A DNA stretch of 64,000 nucleotides from Pseudomonas costantinii (GTDB lineage Bacteria; Pseudomonadota; Gammaproteobacteria; Pseudomonadales; Pseudomonadaceae), in NCBI RefSeq assembly GCF_001870435.1, contig NZ_MDDR01000003.1, positions 186,001 through 250,000 of the forward strand, read 5' to 3'. Below the pieces are notes generated by a model. It saw only the letters and a list, made by a program, of their open reading frames with translations, ran no database searches and was not told the DNA's origin. Below are positions 51,213 to 59,444 of the stretch, piece by piece (position 1 is the stretch's first letter; each line of letters opens with the position of its first letter). The translations under genes and the position numbers were made by a program.

Positions 51213-52487
51213 TCAGGCCTTTACTTCTCCCAGTGGCGGCAATTTCGCCAGCTTCAACGCCACCAGCAACGCGCCGATCAGCAGCGCGATGATGAATCCG
51301 CCAATCCCGTTCCAGCCTGCAAAGTGCCAGAAGAACCCGCCCGCCGTACCGGCAATGCTCGATCCCACGTAGTAGCAGAACAAGTACAACGACGACGCCT
51401 GCCCCTTGGCCTTCACCGCGCGGCGACCGATCCAGCTACTTGCCACCGAGTGGGCGCCGAAGAAACCGAAGGTGAAGATCAGCATGCCGGGCACTACCAG
51501 CCACAACGGCGTGAACAGGGTCAGGGCCATGCCGGCGAGCATCAATACGAGGGTGCCCCACAGCACGCGGCGGCGGCCGAGGCGGTCGGCCAGGGAGCCG
51601 ATCTTGGCCGAACTGTAGATGCCGGTGAGATACACCAGCGAGAGCAGGCCGACCACCGCTTGGCTCAACCCGTACGGTTCTGCCAGCAGGCGATAACCGA
51701 TGTAGTTGAACATCGTGACGAAGGCGCCCATCAGCAGGAAACCTTCAAGGAACAACCAGGGCAGGCCCGCGTCTTTGAAGTGCATGACAAACCCGTTCAG
51801 CAGGTTGCGCGGCTTGAGGCTGGTGGTGCGGAAGTTGCGTGATTCGGGGAGGACTTTCCAGAACACCGTGGCCGCGATCAGGGCCAGGGCGCCGATGATC
51901 AGCATCGCGGTGTGCCAACTGACGAAGTCGATCAATACGCCGATGATCAAGCGCCCGCTCATACCGCCAATTGCGTTGCCGCCGATGTACAAGCCCATGG
52001 CCAGGCCGATGTGTTGCGGGTGGATCTCTTCGCTCAAGTAGGTCATCGCCACAGCAGCCAGCCCGCTCAGCGACAGGCCCACCAGCGCCCGCATCAGCAG
52101 AATGCCTTCCCAGGTCGGCATCAAGCCGCTGGCGATGGTCGCGAGTGCGGCGCAGAACAGTGCCGAAACCATTACCGGCTTGCGTCCCAATCTGTCGGAA
52201 ATCGGCCCAGTGACCAGCAAGCCCAGGGCAAGCATCGCCGTGGCCACTGACAGGATCAGGCTGCTTTGCGCCGCATTGATGGAAAACTCGTGGGACAGCG
52301 CCGGCATCATCGGCTGCACGCAATACAGCAAGGCAAACGTGGCAAACCCGCCGGAGAACAGCGCCAGCACCGTGCGCATGAACATCGGCGTGTCTTTTTC
52401 GATGTACTGCTCGTTGAGCTGGGCCACCACCTCATCCAGGGCGGTAGGCGGGACTTCTTGAGCAAATGGCGCGACAGCAGATTTCAC
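51213..52487 (-). CDS. Major facilitator superfamily transporter
   Basis: A 424-residue inner-membrane transporter with about twelve predicted segments. I start it at GTG 52487 (read as MKSAVAPFAQ), with GAGG five bases upstream. The frame runs on to 52613, past the LysR start, which is not credible. The MFS loop motif GPISDRLGRKPVM is clear, with a second GSLADRLGRRRVL in the C-terminal half. About 60 soluble N-terminal residues precede the first helix. The build is close to the YnfM/drug-efflux type. The substrate is unknown. It is divergent from a LysR gene that probably controls it. Confidence 0.9.
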   Translation of the reverse strand: MKSAVAPFAQEVPPTALDEVVAQLNEQYIEKDTPMFMRTVLALFSGGFATFALLYCVQPMMPALSHEFSINAAQSSLILSVATAMLALGLLVTGPISDRLGRKPVMVSALFCAALATIASGLMPTWEGILLMRALVGLSLSGLAAVAMTYLSEEIHPQHIGLAMGLYIGGNAIGGMSGRLIIGVLIDFVSWHTAMLIIGALALIAATVFWKVLPESRNFRTTSLKPRNLLNGFVMHFKDAGLPWLFLEGFLLMGAFVTMFNYIGYRLLAEPYGLSQAVVGLLSLVYLTGIYSSAKIGSLADRLGRRRVLWGTLVLMLAGMALTLFTPLWLVVPGMLIFTFGFFGAHSVASSWIGRRAVKAKGQASSLYLFCYYVGSSIAGTAGGFFWHFAGWNGIGGFIIALLIGALLVALKLAKLPPLGEVKA

Positions 52488-52531
52488 GGGGACCTCGGCG
52501 AGGGAAAGCCTGCCAGGACTGGCAATGAAAA

Positions 52532-52559
52532 AAAGAATATAGCTGCCTAATGATTCTTT
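52532..52559. promoter_or_regulatory. Candidate LysR-type operator between MFS and LysR genes
   Basis: AAAGAAT (52532-52538) is exactly repeated in inverse as ATTCTTT (52553-52559), 14 bases apart, in the middle of the 124-base divergent region. A second small palindrome, TGCCA GGAC TGGCA, is at 52511-52524. Either could be the regulator's site. Confidence 0.4.
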
Positions 52560-52611
52560 CCAATATATTGTTCGACCTGTTTGATAGCTTTTACGACCTA
52601 ATGAGGCTTGC

Positions 52612-53505
52612 ATGGAATTGCGTCATCTGCGGTACTTCATCGCCGTCGCCGAAGAACTGCATTTTGGCCGCGCCGCACAGGTGCTGGGCATCTCGCAACC
52701 ACCGCTGAGCCAGCAGATCCAGGCGCTGGAGCAGGAGGTGGGCGCGCGCTTGTTTGAGCGTACCAATCGTCGGGTCGAGCTGAGCGAGGCCGGTCGACTG
52801 TTCTTGCAAGAGGCGCGATTGGTGCTGGCGCAGGTCGACAAGGCGGCAGATGTGGCCCGACGTGCGCAGTTGGGGGAACTCGGGGAGCTGAAGATTGGCT
52901 TCACCTCGTCGGCACCGTTCAACTCCAGCATTCCGCAGGCGATTTTTGCGTTTCGCCAGGCCTTCCCGGCGGTGCACCTGAACTTGCAGGAGATGAGTAG
53001 CACTGAGGTGGCAGAGTCGTTGGTGGATGAGTCGATTCAAGTAGGCTTGATGCGCCCGCTGCCGTTGCCGGATTCGCTGAGCGTTATTGAGTTGATGCGT
53101 GAGCCCTTGGTCGCGGTGCTGAACGCCGGTCATCCGCTGGTTGAGGGCACCGAGCGTGGCTTGCACCTGGCGCAACTGGCCGACGAGCCGTTTGTATTCT
53201 TCCCTCGCACCTACGGCAGTGGTCTCTATGCCCAACTGCTCAACTTGGCTCGTGACGCGGGTTTCAGCCCGCGTTTCGCCCAGGAAGCCGGGGAGGCGAT
53301 GACCATCATCGGTTTGGTGGCGGCGGGTTTGGGGGTGTCGGTGCTTCCGGCCTCATACCAGCGCATCCGTATCGATGGCGTGGTGTATCGCACCTTGCTG
53401 GATCAGGAGGCGGTGACGTCAGTCTGGCTGGTGCAGCGCAAGGGCGCGCAAACGCCGATGGCGAAAGCGTTTGTGGAGTTGCTGACACGTAAGGCGGAGC
53501 TGTAG
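52612..53505 (+). CDS. LysR-family transcriptional regulator
   Basis: A 297-residue regulator. The winged helix-turn-helix is at residues 1-60 (MELRHLRYFIAVAEELHFGR, then LGISQPPLSQQIQALE) and the effector-binding domain covers about 90-295. The closest general type is the BenM/CatM-like group by its N-terminus. The effector is unknown. It is divergent from the MFS gene, the usual layout for a LysR regulator and its target. Confidence 0.93.
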   Translation: MELRHLRYFIAVAEELHFGRAAQVLGISQPPLSQQIQALEQEVGARLFERTNRRVELSEAGRLFLQEARLVLAQVDKAADVARRAQLGELGELKIGFTSSAPFNSSIPQAIFAFRQAFPAVHLNLQEMSSTEVAESLVDESIQVGLMRPLPLPDSLSVIELMREPLVAVLNAGHPLVEGTERGLHLAQLADEPFVFFPRTYGSGLYAQLLNLARDAGFSPRFAQEAGEAMTIIGLVAAGLGVSVLPASYQRIRIDGVVYRTLLDQEAVTSVWLVQRKGAQTPMAKAFVELLTRKAEL

Positions 53506-53541
53506 GTATCGTCACATATCAGGTAACGCAACCGGCTTAGT

Positions 53542-53575
53542 GATTCGCAAGAAACTTGCGCAGAATCGCTTTTTT
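53542..53575 (+). terminator. Intrinsic terminator after the LysR gene
   Basis: Stem CGCAAG (53546-53551), loop AAA, CTTGCG (53555-53560), extended by GATT/AATC outside, then GCTTTTTT. It lies only 17 bases before the PemK-like ATG. Confidence 0.75.
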
Positions 53576-53591
53576 CAAGCGAGTGATATGG

Positions 53592-53978
53592 ATGGCACTT
53601 CTCTACCAGCCCAAGGAGGGCAGCGTGTTGATTTGTGATTTTCGAGGCTATGAAGTCCCGGAAATTATCAAGATCCGGCCCGTCATTGTGATACGCAAGC
53701 ACCGAACCAATAAGCTGCTGGTGACGGTTGTGCCCTTGAGCACTACCGCTCCGCAGACGGTTTTGGAGCATCATTTACAACTCGACAGTCATCTTCAAGG
53801 CGCGAGTCCAATCTGCTGGGCAAAATGCGACATTGTCGCCACCGTCAGCTTGGGCCGACTTGATCGAATCAAAAGTAAGGACCGTCATGGCAAACGAACT
53901 TACACAATCGCTGAGCTCACCAATGATCAGTTTCTCGCGATAAAAGCGGCGGTACGCAGTGCGCTAGGGTTGCGATGA
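53592..53978 (+). CDS. PemK/MazF-family toxin-like protein without visible antitoxin
   Basis: A 128-residue protein. I chose ATG 53592 (MALLYQPKEGSVLICDF), and the frame is open 12 codons further. It resembles the PemK/MazF fold: GSVLICDF as first strand, IIKIRPVIVI (RP motif), VVPLSTTAP, then CWAKCDIVATVSLGRLDRI and a C-terminal helix. MazF proteins are mRNA-cutting toxins usually coded after a small antitoxin gene. Here the 86 bases upstream hold a terminator and no antitoxin frame. Downstream is a structured RNA candidate. It might be a domesticated RNase or regulator. Activity is not shown by sequence. Confidence 0.75.
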   Translation: MALLYQPKEGSVLICDFRGYEVPEIIKIRPVIVIRKHRTNKLLVTVVPLSTTAPQTVLEHHLQLDSHLQGASPICWAKCDIVATVSLGRLDRIKSKDRHGKRTYTIAELTNDQFLAIKAAVRSALGLR

Positions 53979-54003
53979 GTAATGAGCGGCACATTGCCAC
54001 GGA

Positions 54004-54031
54004 TTGCAGGGAAGCCGTTTTCAGGCATACT
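54004..54031 (+). promoter_or_regulatory. Candidate promoter of the small RNA
   Basis: TTGCAG (54004-54009), 16 bases, CATACT (54026-54031), just upstream of the first hairpin of the RNA candidate. A 17-base spacing to ATACTG is also possible. Confidence 0.45.
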
Positions 54032-54036
54032 GCCCA

Positions 54037-54160
54037 CGTTCCCGAAAGGGGCTTGTGAGACTCTGAGGATCCTGGGCAACCAGCCATCGCAGAGCCAGGC
54101 AGGAAGCGGCGATGACAAGCCAACCTGTTTGTGAAGAGGGCGCCGAAAGGCGCCCTTTGT
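54037..54160 (+). ncRNA. Candidate structured small RNA, about 125 nt
   Basis: The segment lies between the PemK-like gene and a convergent lipoprotein gene and has no frame of its own. It would fold as a 5' hairpin CCC-GAAA-GGG (54041-54050), then a long helix GGCTTGT (54050-54056) with ACAAGCC (54115-54121). That helix encloses CTGG-GCAA-CCAG (54072-54083) and CATCGC (54085-54090) with GCGATG (54109-54114). It ends with the terminator GGGCGCC-GAAA-GGCGCCC (54138-54155) and TTT. Three of the loops are GNRA tetraloops. Two GGA triplets (AGGATCC, CAGGAAG) might bind RsmA-type proteins. I do not recognise the family. Rsm, Crc and 6S RNAs do not match. Confidence 0.5.
54137..54158 (+). terminator. 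Terminator of the small RNA candidate
   Basis: Perfect seven-base stem GGGCGCC/GGCGCCC with a GAAA tetraloop and a short T-run. It may also stop transcripts from the convergent lipoprotein gene. Confidence 0.75.
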
Positions 54161-54182
54161 CGTTTCTGGAGAGCAGCGAGCC

Positions 54183-54632
54183 TCAATTCTGCTTCGACGT
54201 CCCCGTCTGCTCAAACAACTGCGCCGCCGAGCCCGCTTCGTTCACGCCATTGCTGTGCAGCGCGGCCATGATGTCGCGGTCCAGCATGCTTACCCAGCGG
54301 TTGTAGTTGCGGTGGATCTTGCCGTCCTTGTAGCCCAGATCGCGGCTGTCGCGGTAGGTGATAGCGTAGCTGTTACGGGTGTAGCGGATGTCGATTGCGG
54401 CGTAGTACTGGTTGCGTACGTTGATCTCGGCCTGCACCAATTGCGGGCTCAGGCGCTGCACCGTCCACTCGCGTTTTTGCAGGGCGTTGATGATGACCGT
54501 TTTCATTTTTTCTTCGCTGACCTGGGTATCGACCGGCAGCTCATGCTGGGTATTGAGTACCGGTTTGTTGGTGCAACCGGCGGTGGTCAGCAGGGCCAGG
54601 GTGATCAGGGTGGCGCGTAGCAAGGAAGACAT
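54183..54632 (-). CDS. Putative lipoprotein of unknown function
   Basis: A 149-residue protein with a lipoprotein signal peptide (LLRATLITLALLTTAGC, lipid-bearing Cys20). The mature part is mixed alpha/beta with conserved-looking IRYTRNSYAITYRDS and YNRWVSMLDRDI segments. I do not recognise its role. It is the last gene of the polyene operon, 26 bases after a ketosynthase gene. It may instead belong to the conserved core beside hemE and merely adjoin the cluster. Confidence 0.8.
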   Translation of the reverse strand: MSSLLRATLITLALLTTAGCTNKPVLNTQHELPVDTQVSEEKMKTVIINALQKREWTVQRLSPQLVQAEINVRNQYYAAIDIRYTRNSYAITYRDSRDLGYKDGKIHRNYNRWVSMLDRDIMAALHSNGVNEAGSAAQLFEQTGTSKQN

Positions 54633-54658
54633 TCCGTTTTCTCCAATCGATTAAAAAT

Positions 54659-55885
54659 TCAAGACCAGCGGCGGAAGATCAGCGACGTGTTGACGCCGCC
54701 AAAGGCAAAGTTGTTGTTCATTACGTAGTCGTGGTGCATCTCGCGGAATTCACCTTGCAGGTAATCCAGCTCGCCGCACTGCGGGTCGACCGAATCCAGG
54801 TTGAAGGTGTGCACGTATTGATCGCGGTTCATCATCTCGATGCTGAACCAAGACTCCAACGCCCCGCACGCGCCCAAGGTGTGGCCGAGGAAGCTCTTCT
54901 GCGAGCTGATCGGCATGCGGCTGCCAAACAGGCTGCTGGTGGCCAGGGTCTCGGCGATGTCGCCTTGGTCGGTGGCAGTGCCGTGGCCGTTGACGTAGCC
55001 GATGGCGGAGGGCTCCAGCCCGGCATCTTCCAGGGCCAGTTCCATCGCGCGACGCATGGTTTTCTGCTCAGGGCGAGTGGTGTGCTGGCCGTCGGCGTTG
55101 CTGCCGAAACCGACCAGCTCGGCGTGGATGTGCGCACCGCGCGCCAAGGCGTGCTCCAGTTCTTCAAGCACCAGCATGCCGCCGCCTTCACCGATCACCA
55201 GGCCGTCACGAGCACTGTCGTAAGGGCGCGGGCTGGTTTGAGGGGCGTCGTTTTTCAGGCTGGTGGCGTACAGCGCATCGAACACCATGGCTTCGGTGGG
55301 GCACAGTTCTTCGGCGCCGCCGGCGAGCATCAAGGGCAGGCGACCGAACTTGATCGCCTCGTAGGCATAGCCGATGCCCTGGCTGCCACTGGTGCAGGCG
55401 CTGGACGTGGGGATCAAGCGCCCGGTGAGGCCAAAGAAGATGCTGATATTCGCTGCCGTGGTGTGCGGCATCATCCGTACATAGGAGTTGGCATTCAGCC
55501 CCTCGGCCACCGAGTTCAGCAGCATATTGCCGAAGGCCTTGATCTCGTCGGTGCTGCCGGTGGACGAGCCGCAGGCCACGCCCATGCGCCCGTCCTTGAT
55601 CGATTCGTCACCGAGCAAACCCGCGTCCTTCAGCGCCTGCTCCGCTGCCCACACCGCCAGGCGCGAGACGCGACCCATGCTGCGCAGTTGCTTGCGGGTC
55701 CAGTGGGCGGGCACGGCGAAGTCGTCGATAGGCCCGGCCAGGCGGGTGTTCAATTCGGTAAAGCGGTCCCACTCATCCATACGGCGAATGCCGCTGCGGT
55801 TGGCGCGAAAGTTGGCCGCGATGCTGTCCCAATCGCTGCCCAGGGAGGTGACGCCGGCCATGCCGGTCACTACGACGCGCTTCAT
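54659..55885 (-). CDS. Beta-ketoacyl-ACP synthase of the polyene operon (FabF-like, ApeR type)
   Basis: A 408-residue ketosynthase. I start it at ATG 55885 (MKRVVVTGMAGV), which shares one base with the ketoreductase stop. An ATG six bases upstream is less likely. The triad is complete: Cys in SSACTSGSQG, His in NGHGTATDQGD and His in KSFLGHTLGACG with the conserved Lys. It should extend the polyene chain with malonyl-ACP, alone or with a partner ketosynthase. Confidence 0.93.
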   Translation of the reverse strand: MKRVVVTGMAGVTSLGSDWDSIAANFRANRSGIRRMDEWDRFTELNTRLAGPIDDFAVPAHWTRKQLRSMGRVSRLAVWAAEQALKDAGLLGDESIKDGRMGVACGSSTGSTDEIKAFGNMLLNSVAEGLNANSYVRMMPHTTAANISIFFGLTGRLIPTSSACTSGSQGIGYAYEAIKFGRLPLMLAGGAEELCPTEAMVFDALYATSLKNDAPQTSPRPYDSARDGLVIGEGGGMLVLEELEHALARGAHIHAELVGFGSNADGQHTTRPEQKTMRRAMELALEDAGLEPSAIGYVNGHGTATDQGDIAETLATSSLFGSRMPISSQKSFLGHTLGACGALESWFSIEMMNRDQYVHTFNLDSVDPQCGELDYLQGEFREMHHDYVMNNNFAFGGVNTSLIFRRWS

Positions 55886-56613
55886 CAGCACAGACCTCCA
55901 TTCACGGCCAAGACTTGGCGAGTGATATAGCCGGCTTCGGCCGACATCAGGAAGTTCACCGCTGCGGCCACTTCTTCCGGCGTACCTATACGCTGCGCGG
56001 GAATCATCTTCATCAGTTCATCCACCGGTACGTTTTCATCGAGCATCGCGGTGTCGATCAGCCCGGGTGCCACGCAGTTGACGGTGATTTTGCGCTTGCC
56101 CAACTCAATGGCCAGGGCCTTGGCGGCGCCAATCAAGCCGGCTTTCGAAGCGCTGTAATTGACTTGGCCACGGTTGCCGATCAACCCGGAGACCGAGGTG
56201 ATGCACACGATGCGCCCGGCAGCGCGACGACGAATCATCGGCATCATCACCGGGTGCAGCACGTTGTAGAAACCGTCGAGGTTGGTGCGCATCACCACAT
56301 CCCAATCGTCTTCGGACAACGCGGGGAACGCGCCGTCGCGGGTCAGGCCGGCATTGAGCACCACGCCGTAGTAGGCACCATGCAGCTCCACATCGGCTTC
56401 CAGGATTTCTTTACAGGTTGCGCGATCCGCCACGTCGAATTGCAGCACCCGCGCCTTACGCCCCAGTGCCTCGATTTCGACCTGCACCGCCTCCGCTTCA
56501 GCACGACCACTGCGGCAATGCAGCACGATGTCATGCCCGGCCTGGGCCAGGCGCAGGGCAATGGCGCGGCCGATGCCACGGCTGGAGCCGGTGACCAGTA
56601 CGGATTCAGTCAT
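55885..56613 (-). CDS. 3-oxoacyl-ACP reductase of the polyene operon (FabG-like, ApeQ type)
   Basis: A 242-residue short-chain dehydrogenase. The cofactor loop is GSSRGIGRA, the catalytic set is Ser in CITSVSG with YSASK, and LNAGLTRDG is the structural NAG motif. It would reduce the keto group in each elongation cycle. It overlaps the dehydratase gene by four bases and the next ketosynthase by one. Confidence 0.95.
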   Translation of the reverse strand: MTESVLVTGSSRGIGRAIALRLAQAGHDIVLHCRSGRAEAEAVQVEIEALGRKARVLQFDVADRATCKEILEADVELHGAYYGVVLNAGLTRDGAFPALSEDDWDVVMRTNLDGFYNVLHPVMMPMIRRRAAGRIVCITSVSGLIGNRGQVNYSASKAGLIGAAKALAIELGKRKITVNCVAPGLIDTAMLDENVPVDELMKMIPAQRIGTPEEVAAAVNFLMSAEAGYITRQVLAVNGGLC

Positions 56614-57071
56614 GGCGTTTCGTCCTTCGATTCATCTAAATAGTTGGCCGCCTGGGGCGGTCGAAATACGTTCAAGCGGGCGCTGGCCTGGATACCGTCG
56701 CCGGTGAGGTGGCATTCGAACACACCCATGCCGTTATCGTCTTCCAGGGAGCGCAGGCCGTGGATGGTCAGCTCGGCGCCTGCCGGGAAGTGCTCCACAT
56801 TGCACTCGAACTTACGTGTGCCCAACAGGAAACCCAGTTCCACCGCTTCGCCTTTTTGGCGGGCGCGGCAACCGGCGTAGGCGGCGACGCTTTGCGCCAT
56901 CAACTCAATGCCGACCCAGGCCGGCAGGCTGCCGTCGGGCTGGTTGAACAGGCCGCCGGGCGTGACGGTGACGCGGGTGTGAATCTGCTCTTCATCGAAC
57001 GACAGCACCTGGTCGATCAGGATCATGTCGCCCGCATGGGGCAGCAGTTCGGCGAGTGGCCAGTTGATCAT
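56610..57071 (-). CDS. Hot-dog dehydratase of the polyene operon (FabZ/FabA-like, ApeP type)
   Basis: A 153-residue thioester dehydratase. The catalytic His is in LPHAGDMILID and the Glu in WVGIELMAQSVAAYAG, comparable with the His/Glu pair of FabZ. It would form the conjugated double bonds. Overlaps at both ends show translational coupling with the ketosynthase before and the ketoreductase after. Confidence 0.92.
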   Translation of the reverse strand: MINWPLAELLPHAGDMILIDQVLSFDEEQIHTRVTVTPGGLFNQPDGSLPAWVGIELMAQSVAAYAGCRARQKGEAVELGFLLGTRKFECNVEHFPAGAELTIHGLRSLEDDNGMGVFECHLTGDGIQASARLNVFRPPQAANYLDESKDETP

Positions 57072-58234
57072 GGGGCCTCTGCGATTATCAGGCTGACGTT
57101 GTTACCACCGAAGGCAAACGAGTTGCTCATCAGGCAGCGTTTTTTCAAGGTGTCGCCGGTGTGCGCCCATTGCAAGGCAGGCAGCGTCGGGTCGGCGTTG
57201 CCGTCCCACACATGCGGCGGTACCACACCGTGGGTCAGGCTCAGCCAGCAGAACGCCGCTTCCAACGCACCGGCTGCACCGAGGGTGTGGCCGCTCATGG
57301 GTTTGGTCGACGAGCAGGCCACGCCATTCGGAAACAGGCTGGCTACCGCCAGGCTTTCCATGGCGTCGTTATGTTGGGTCGCGGTGCCGTGCAGGTTCAG
57401 GTAACCGATTTGTTCAGGCGCAAGTTTTGCGCTGGCCAGGGCCTTGCGCATCGCCAGCAACGCGCCTTTGCCGGTAGGCTCTGGCGCGGAAATATGGTGC
57501 GCGTCGCAACTGGCTCCGCTGCCCAACAGGGCAATAGGTGCTGGCTGTTTAGTCATCAGAAACAGCACGGCCGCTTCGCCGATATTGATGCCATTACGGT
57601 TCACCGAAAACGGATTGCAGCGCTCGCTCGACACCGCTTCCAGCGAGCTAAACCCATTGAGGGTCAGCTTGCAGAGGCTGTCGACACCGCCGCAGATCAC
57701 CGCGTCGCACACGCCCAGATCCAGCAGGCGCTGGGCACTCATCAGTGCGCGAGCGCTGGAGGTGCAGGCGGTGGAAATCACATAGGCCGGGCCGCTCAGT
57801 TGCAGCCAGTCGGCAAGGAAGTTTGCCGGGGCGCTGAGTTCCTGTTGCTGGTAGTCGTAGTCGCCGGGGAACTGCTTGTCGCGCAGGTAATGCGCGATGC
57901 CACGGCTCGCTTCGTCGATACCCGAGGTGCTGGTGCCCAGCACAATGCCGATCCGCGAGGCGCCGTAGGTGTGGATCGCCTGGCGGATCTCATCCTCAAT
58001 CTGCAGCGCCGCTTCCAGCAGCAACTGGTTGTTGCGGCTGCTTTGCTGGTTCAGTTCCACAGGGATGGTCGCCAGTTCGCCATGTACACCGGCCACCGGC
58101 AGCACGCGATCCGGCACCCAGCCGCTTTCGGCGCGCATACCGGAGCAGTCACCGGAAAACAGGCTGCGGCTGACTTCGGCCTGGCCACGGCCCAAGGCGC
58201 AAATCACGCCGAGCGCATTCAGATAGGCGGTCAT
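57068..58234 (-). CDS. Beta-ketoacyl-ACP synthase of the polyene operon (ApeO type)
   Basis: A 388-residue ketosynthase. I start it at ATG 58234 (MTAYLNALGVIC), which overlaps the lipoprotein stop by four bases. The frame is open 31 codons further. Active-site residues are Cys in TACTSSARAL, His in NLHGTATQHND and His in MSGHTLGAAGA. It is a second, diverged ketosynthase of the operon, possibly the partner of the one at 54659 as in known aryl polyene systems. Confidence 0.93.
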   Translation of the reverse strand: MTAYLNALGVICALGRGQAEVSRSLFSGDCSGMRAESGWVPDRVLPVAGVHGELATIPVELNQQSSRNNQLLLEAALQIEDEIRQAIHTYGASRIGIVLGTSTSGIDEASRGIAHYLRDKQFPGDYDYQQQELSAPANFLADWLQLSGPAYVISTACTSSARALMSAQRLLDLGVCDAVICGGVDSLCKLTLNGFSSLEAVSSERCNPFSVNRNGINIGEAAVLFLMTKQPAPIALLGSGASCDAHHISAPEPTGKGALLAMRKALASAKLAPEQIGYLNLHGTATQHNDAMESLAVASLFPNGVACSSTKPMSGHTLGAAGALEAAFCWLSLTHGVVPPHVWDGNADPTLPALQWAHTGDTLKKRCLMSNSFAFGGNNVSLIIAEAP

Positions 58235-58713
58235 CGGGCAGCACCCAGCGGCGTGATGCGATAGCTCAACGGCTGCCCCGCCATGTTCACGCTGAACACC
58301 TCTGAGGACTGATACACGATTTGCCAATGACCCGGCAGGGTGCGTGTGAGGTCCATCGCCTGGGCGTTCGGATACAGCGCAGGCACGTCATCCGCCGAGG
58401 TCAGGGCAAACAGCAGCGCGGCAAACAACTCCCGTGCCTGGGGGTTGGGCGGCAACAGTCCATCGGCTTGCCACTCGCCATTGATCAGCTTTTGCCGTGC
58501 CTGGGGAATGCCCAACGGGTCCATCATCGACCAGCGAATCCCGCCACCTTCATGCTGGATCACCAGCAACCAGTCCTGGCTCTGGCCGTCCGCCAGGCGC
58601 TGCACATGCAGTTGCATCGGCAAGGCCAGGGCCGGGACTTTTTCGGGCAGCGGTGGCTGGCTGGCGCAAGCGCTCAGCAGCAACAGGCAACCCATCAACA
58701 GCAAGCGGATCAT
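58231..58713 (-). CDS. DUF3261 lipoprotein of the polyene operon (ApeN type)
   Basis: A 160-residue lipoprotein: signal MIRLLLMGCLLLLSAC with lipid-bearing Cys16, then a beta-rich domain with HVQRLADGQSQDWLLVIQ. The DUF3261 family is found with LolA-like and MMPL genes in aryl polyene clusters and is thought to help place the product in the outer membrane. Four-base overlaps on both sides. Confidence 0.88.
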   Translation of the reverse strand: MIRLLLMGCLLLLSACASQPPLPEKVPALALPMQLHVQRLADGQSQDWLLVIQHEGGGIRWSMMDPLGIPQARQKLINGEWQADGLLPPNPQARELFAALLFALTSADDVPALYPNAQAMDLTRTLPGHWQIVYQSSEVFSVNMAGQPLSYRITPLGAAR

Positions 58714-59444
58714 GGGGCGACGCTCTCCAAGGGTTTACGCGCCACGCAGTTGACCAGGGTTTCTTCGCGCTGGCCCACCGGCGGCGGGTTGCGCAGGCCC
58801 CAGCGCTCCAGCAGGCCGAAATCACTGGAACGGCTCCACCACAAGTACGGGTACGAGACATTCTGCGGGCCGAATTCAAAGCCCTGTTCGCGGATCATTT
58901 CCAGGTACTCTTCGGCGCTTTTTTGCACGTGCATCGGGTGGCGGAACAGCCAGCGAATCACCCAGGTGTCGATATAGGCTTCAGTTGACTCGGCAAACAG
59001 CAAATAGCCGCCCGGCTTGAGTACCCGATAAAATTCTTTGAGTGCGCGATGCTGTTCAACCAGGTGATGGAAGGTTTGGTGGCAGAACAGGATATCGACG
59101 CTGGCGTCCGGTACGTTGAGCGTAGCGCAGTCGCTGCCGATCAGTTCGATGGCCAAACCTTGGCGTTCCGCTTCGGCCTTGCTCAGTTCCAGGCTGTGGG
59201 GGTCGGCATCCAGGCCGATCAGGCGCTCTGGCGTGAACACTTGCTGCAAATATCGGAACGACTTGCCCTGGCCGCAACCGGCGTCCAGCAATACTGGCGC
59301 CACCGGCAGCGGGTCGCTGAACAGGCTGCGCAGGTCGTTGATCGCCACGCGCAACACGTGGTGCTGCCAAGTGTGGCTGCGCAGGAACCAGAAACCGAAC
59401 TTGGTTTCTTCGACGTAGTTTTTACTCAGGTACTGACTGCTCAC
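58710..59444 (-). CDS. Class I SAM-dependent methyltransferase of the polyene operon
   Basis: A 244-residue methyltransferase. I start it at GTG 59444, which overlaps the FAD-enzyme stop as GTGA. The upstream frame is shadow. SAM motifs are LLDAGCGQGKS and DILFCHQTFHHL. It probably methylates the aryl head hydroxyl or ring, as the ApeB-type enzyme does, but the target is an inference. Confidence 0.9.
   Translation of the reverse strand: MSSQYLSKNYVEETKFGFWFLRSHTWQHHVLRVAINDLRSLFSDPLPVAPVLLDAGCGQGKSFRYLQQVFTPERLIGLDADPHSLELSKAEAERQGLAIELIGSDCATLNVPDASVDILFCHQTFHHLVEQHRALKEFYRVLKPGGYLLFAESTEAYIDTWVIRWLFRHPMHVQKSAEEYLEMIREQGFEFGPQNVSYPYLWWSRSSDFGLLERWGLRNPPPVGQREETLVNCVARKPLESVAP

Noticed and set aside
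52488..52613. N-terminal extension of the MFS protein over the divergent promoter
   Set aside because: It would run over the LysR start and regulator site. GTG 52487 has a good ribosome site and a normal N-terminus.
54085..54126. Possible cobalamin riboswitch 3' end (GGCGATGACAAGCC-like)
   Set aside because: The conserved B12 box core and the other helices are missing, and no gene follows on the same strand that it could control.
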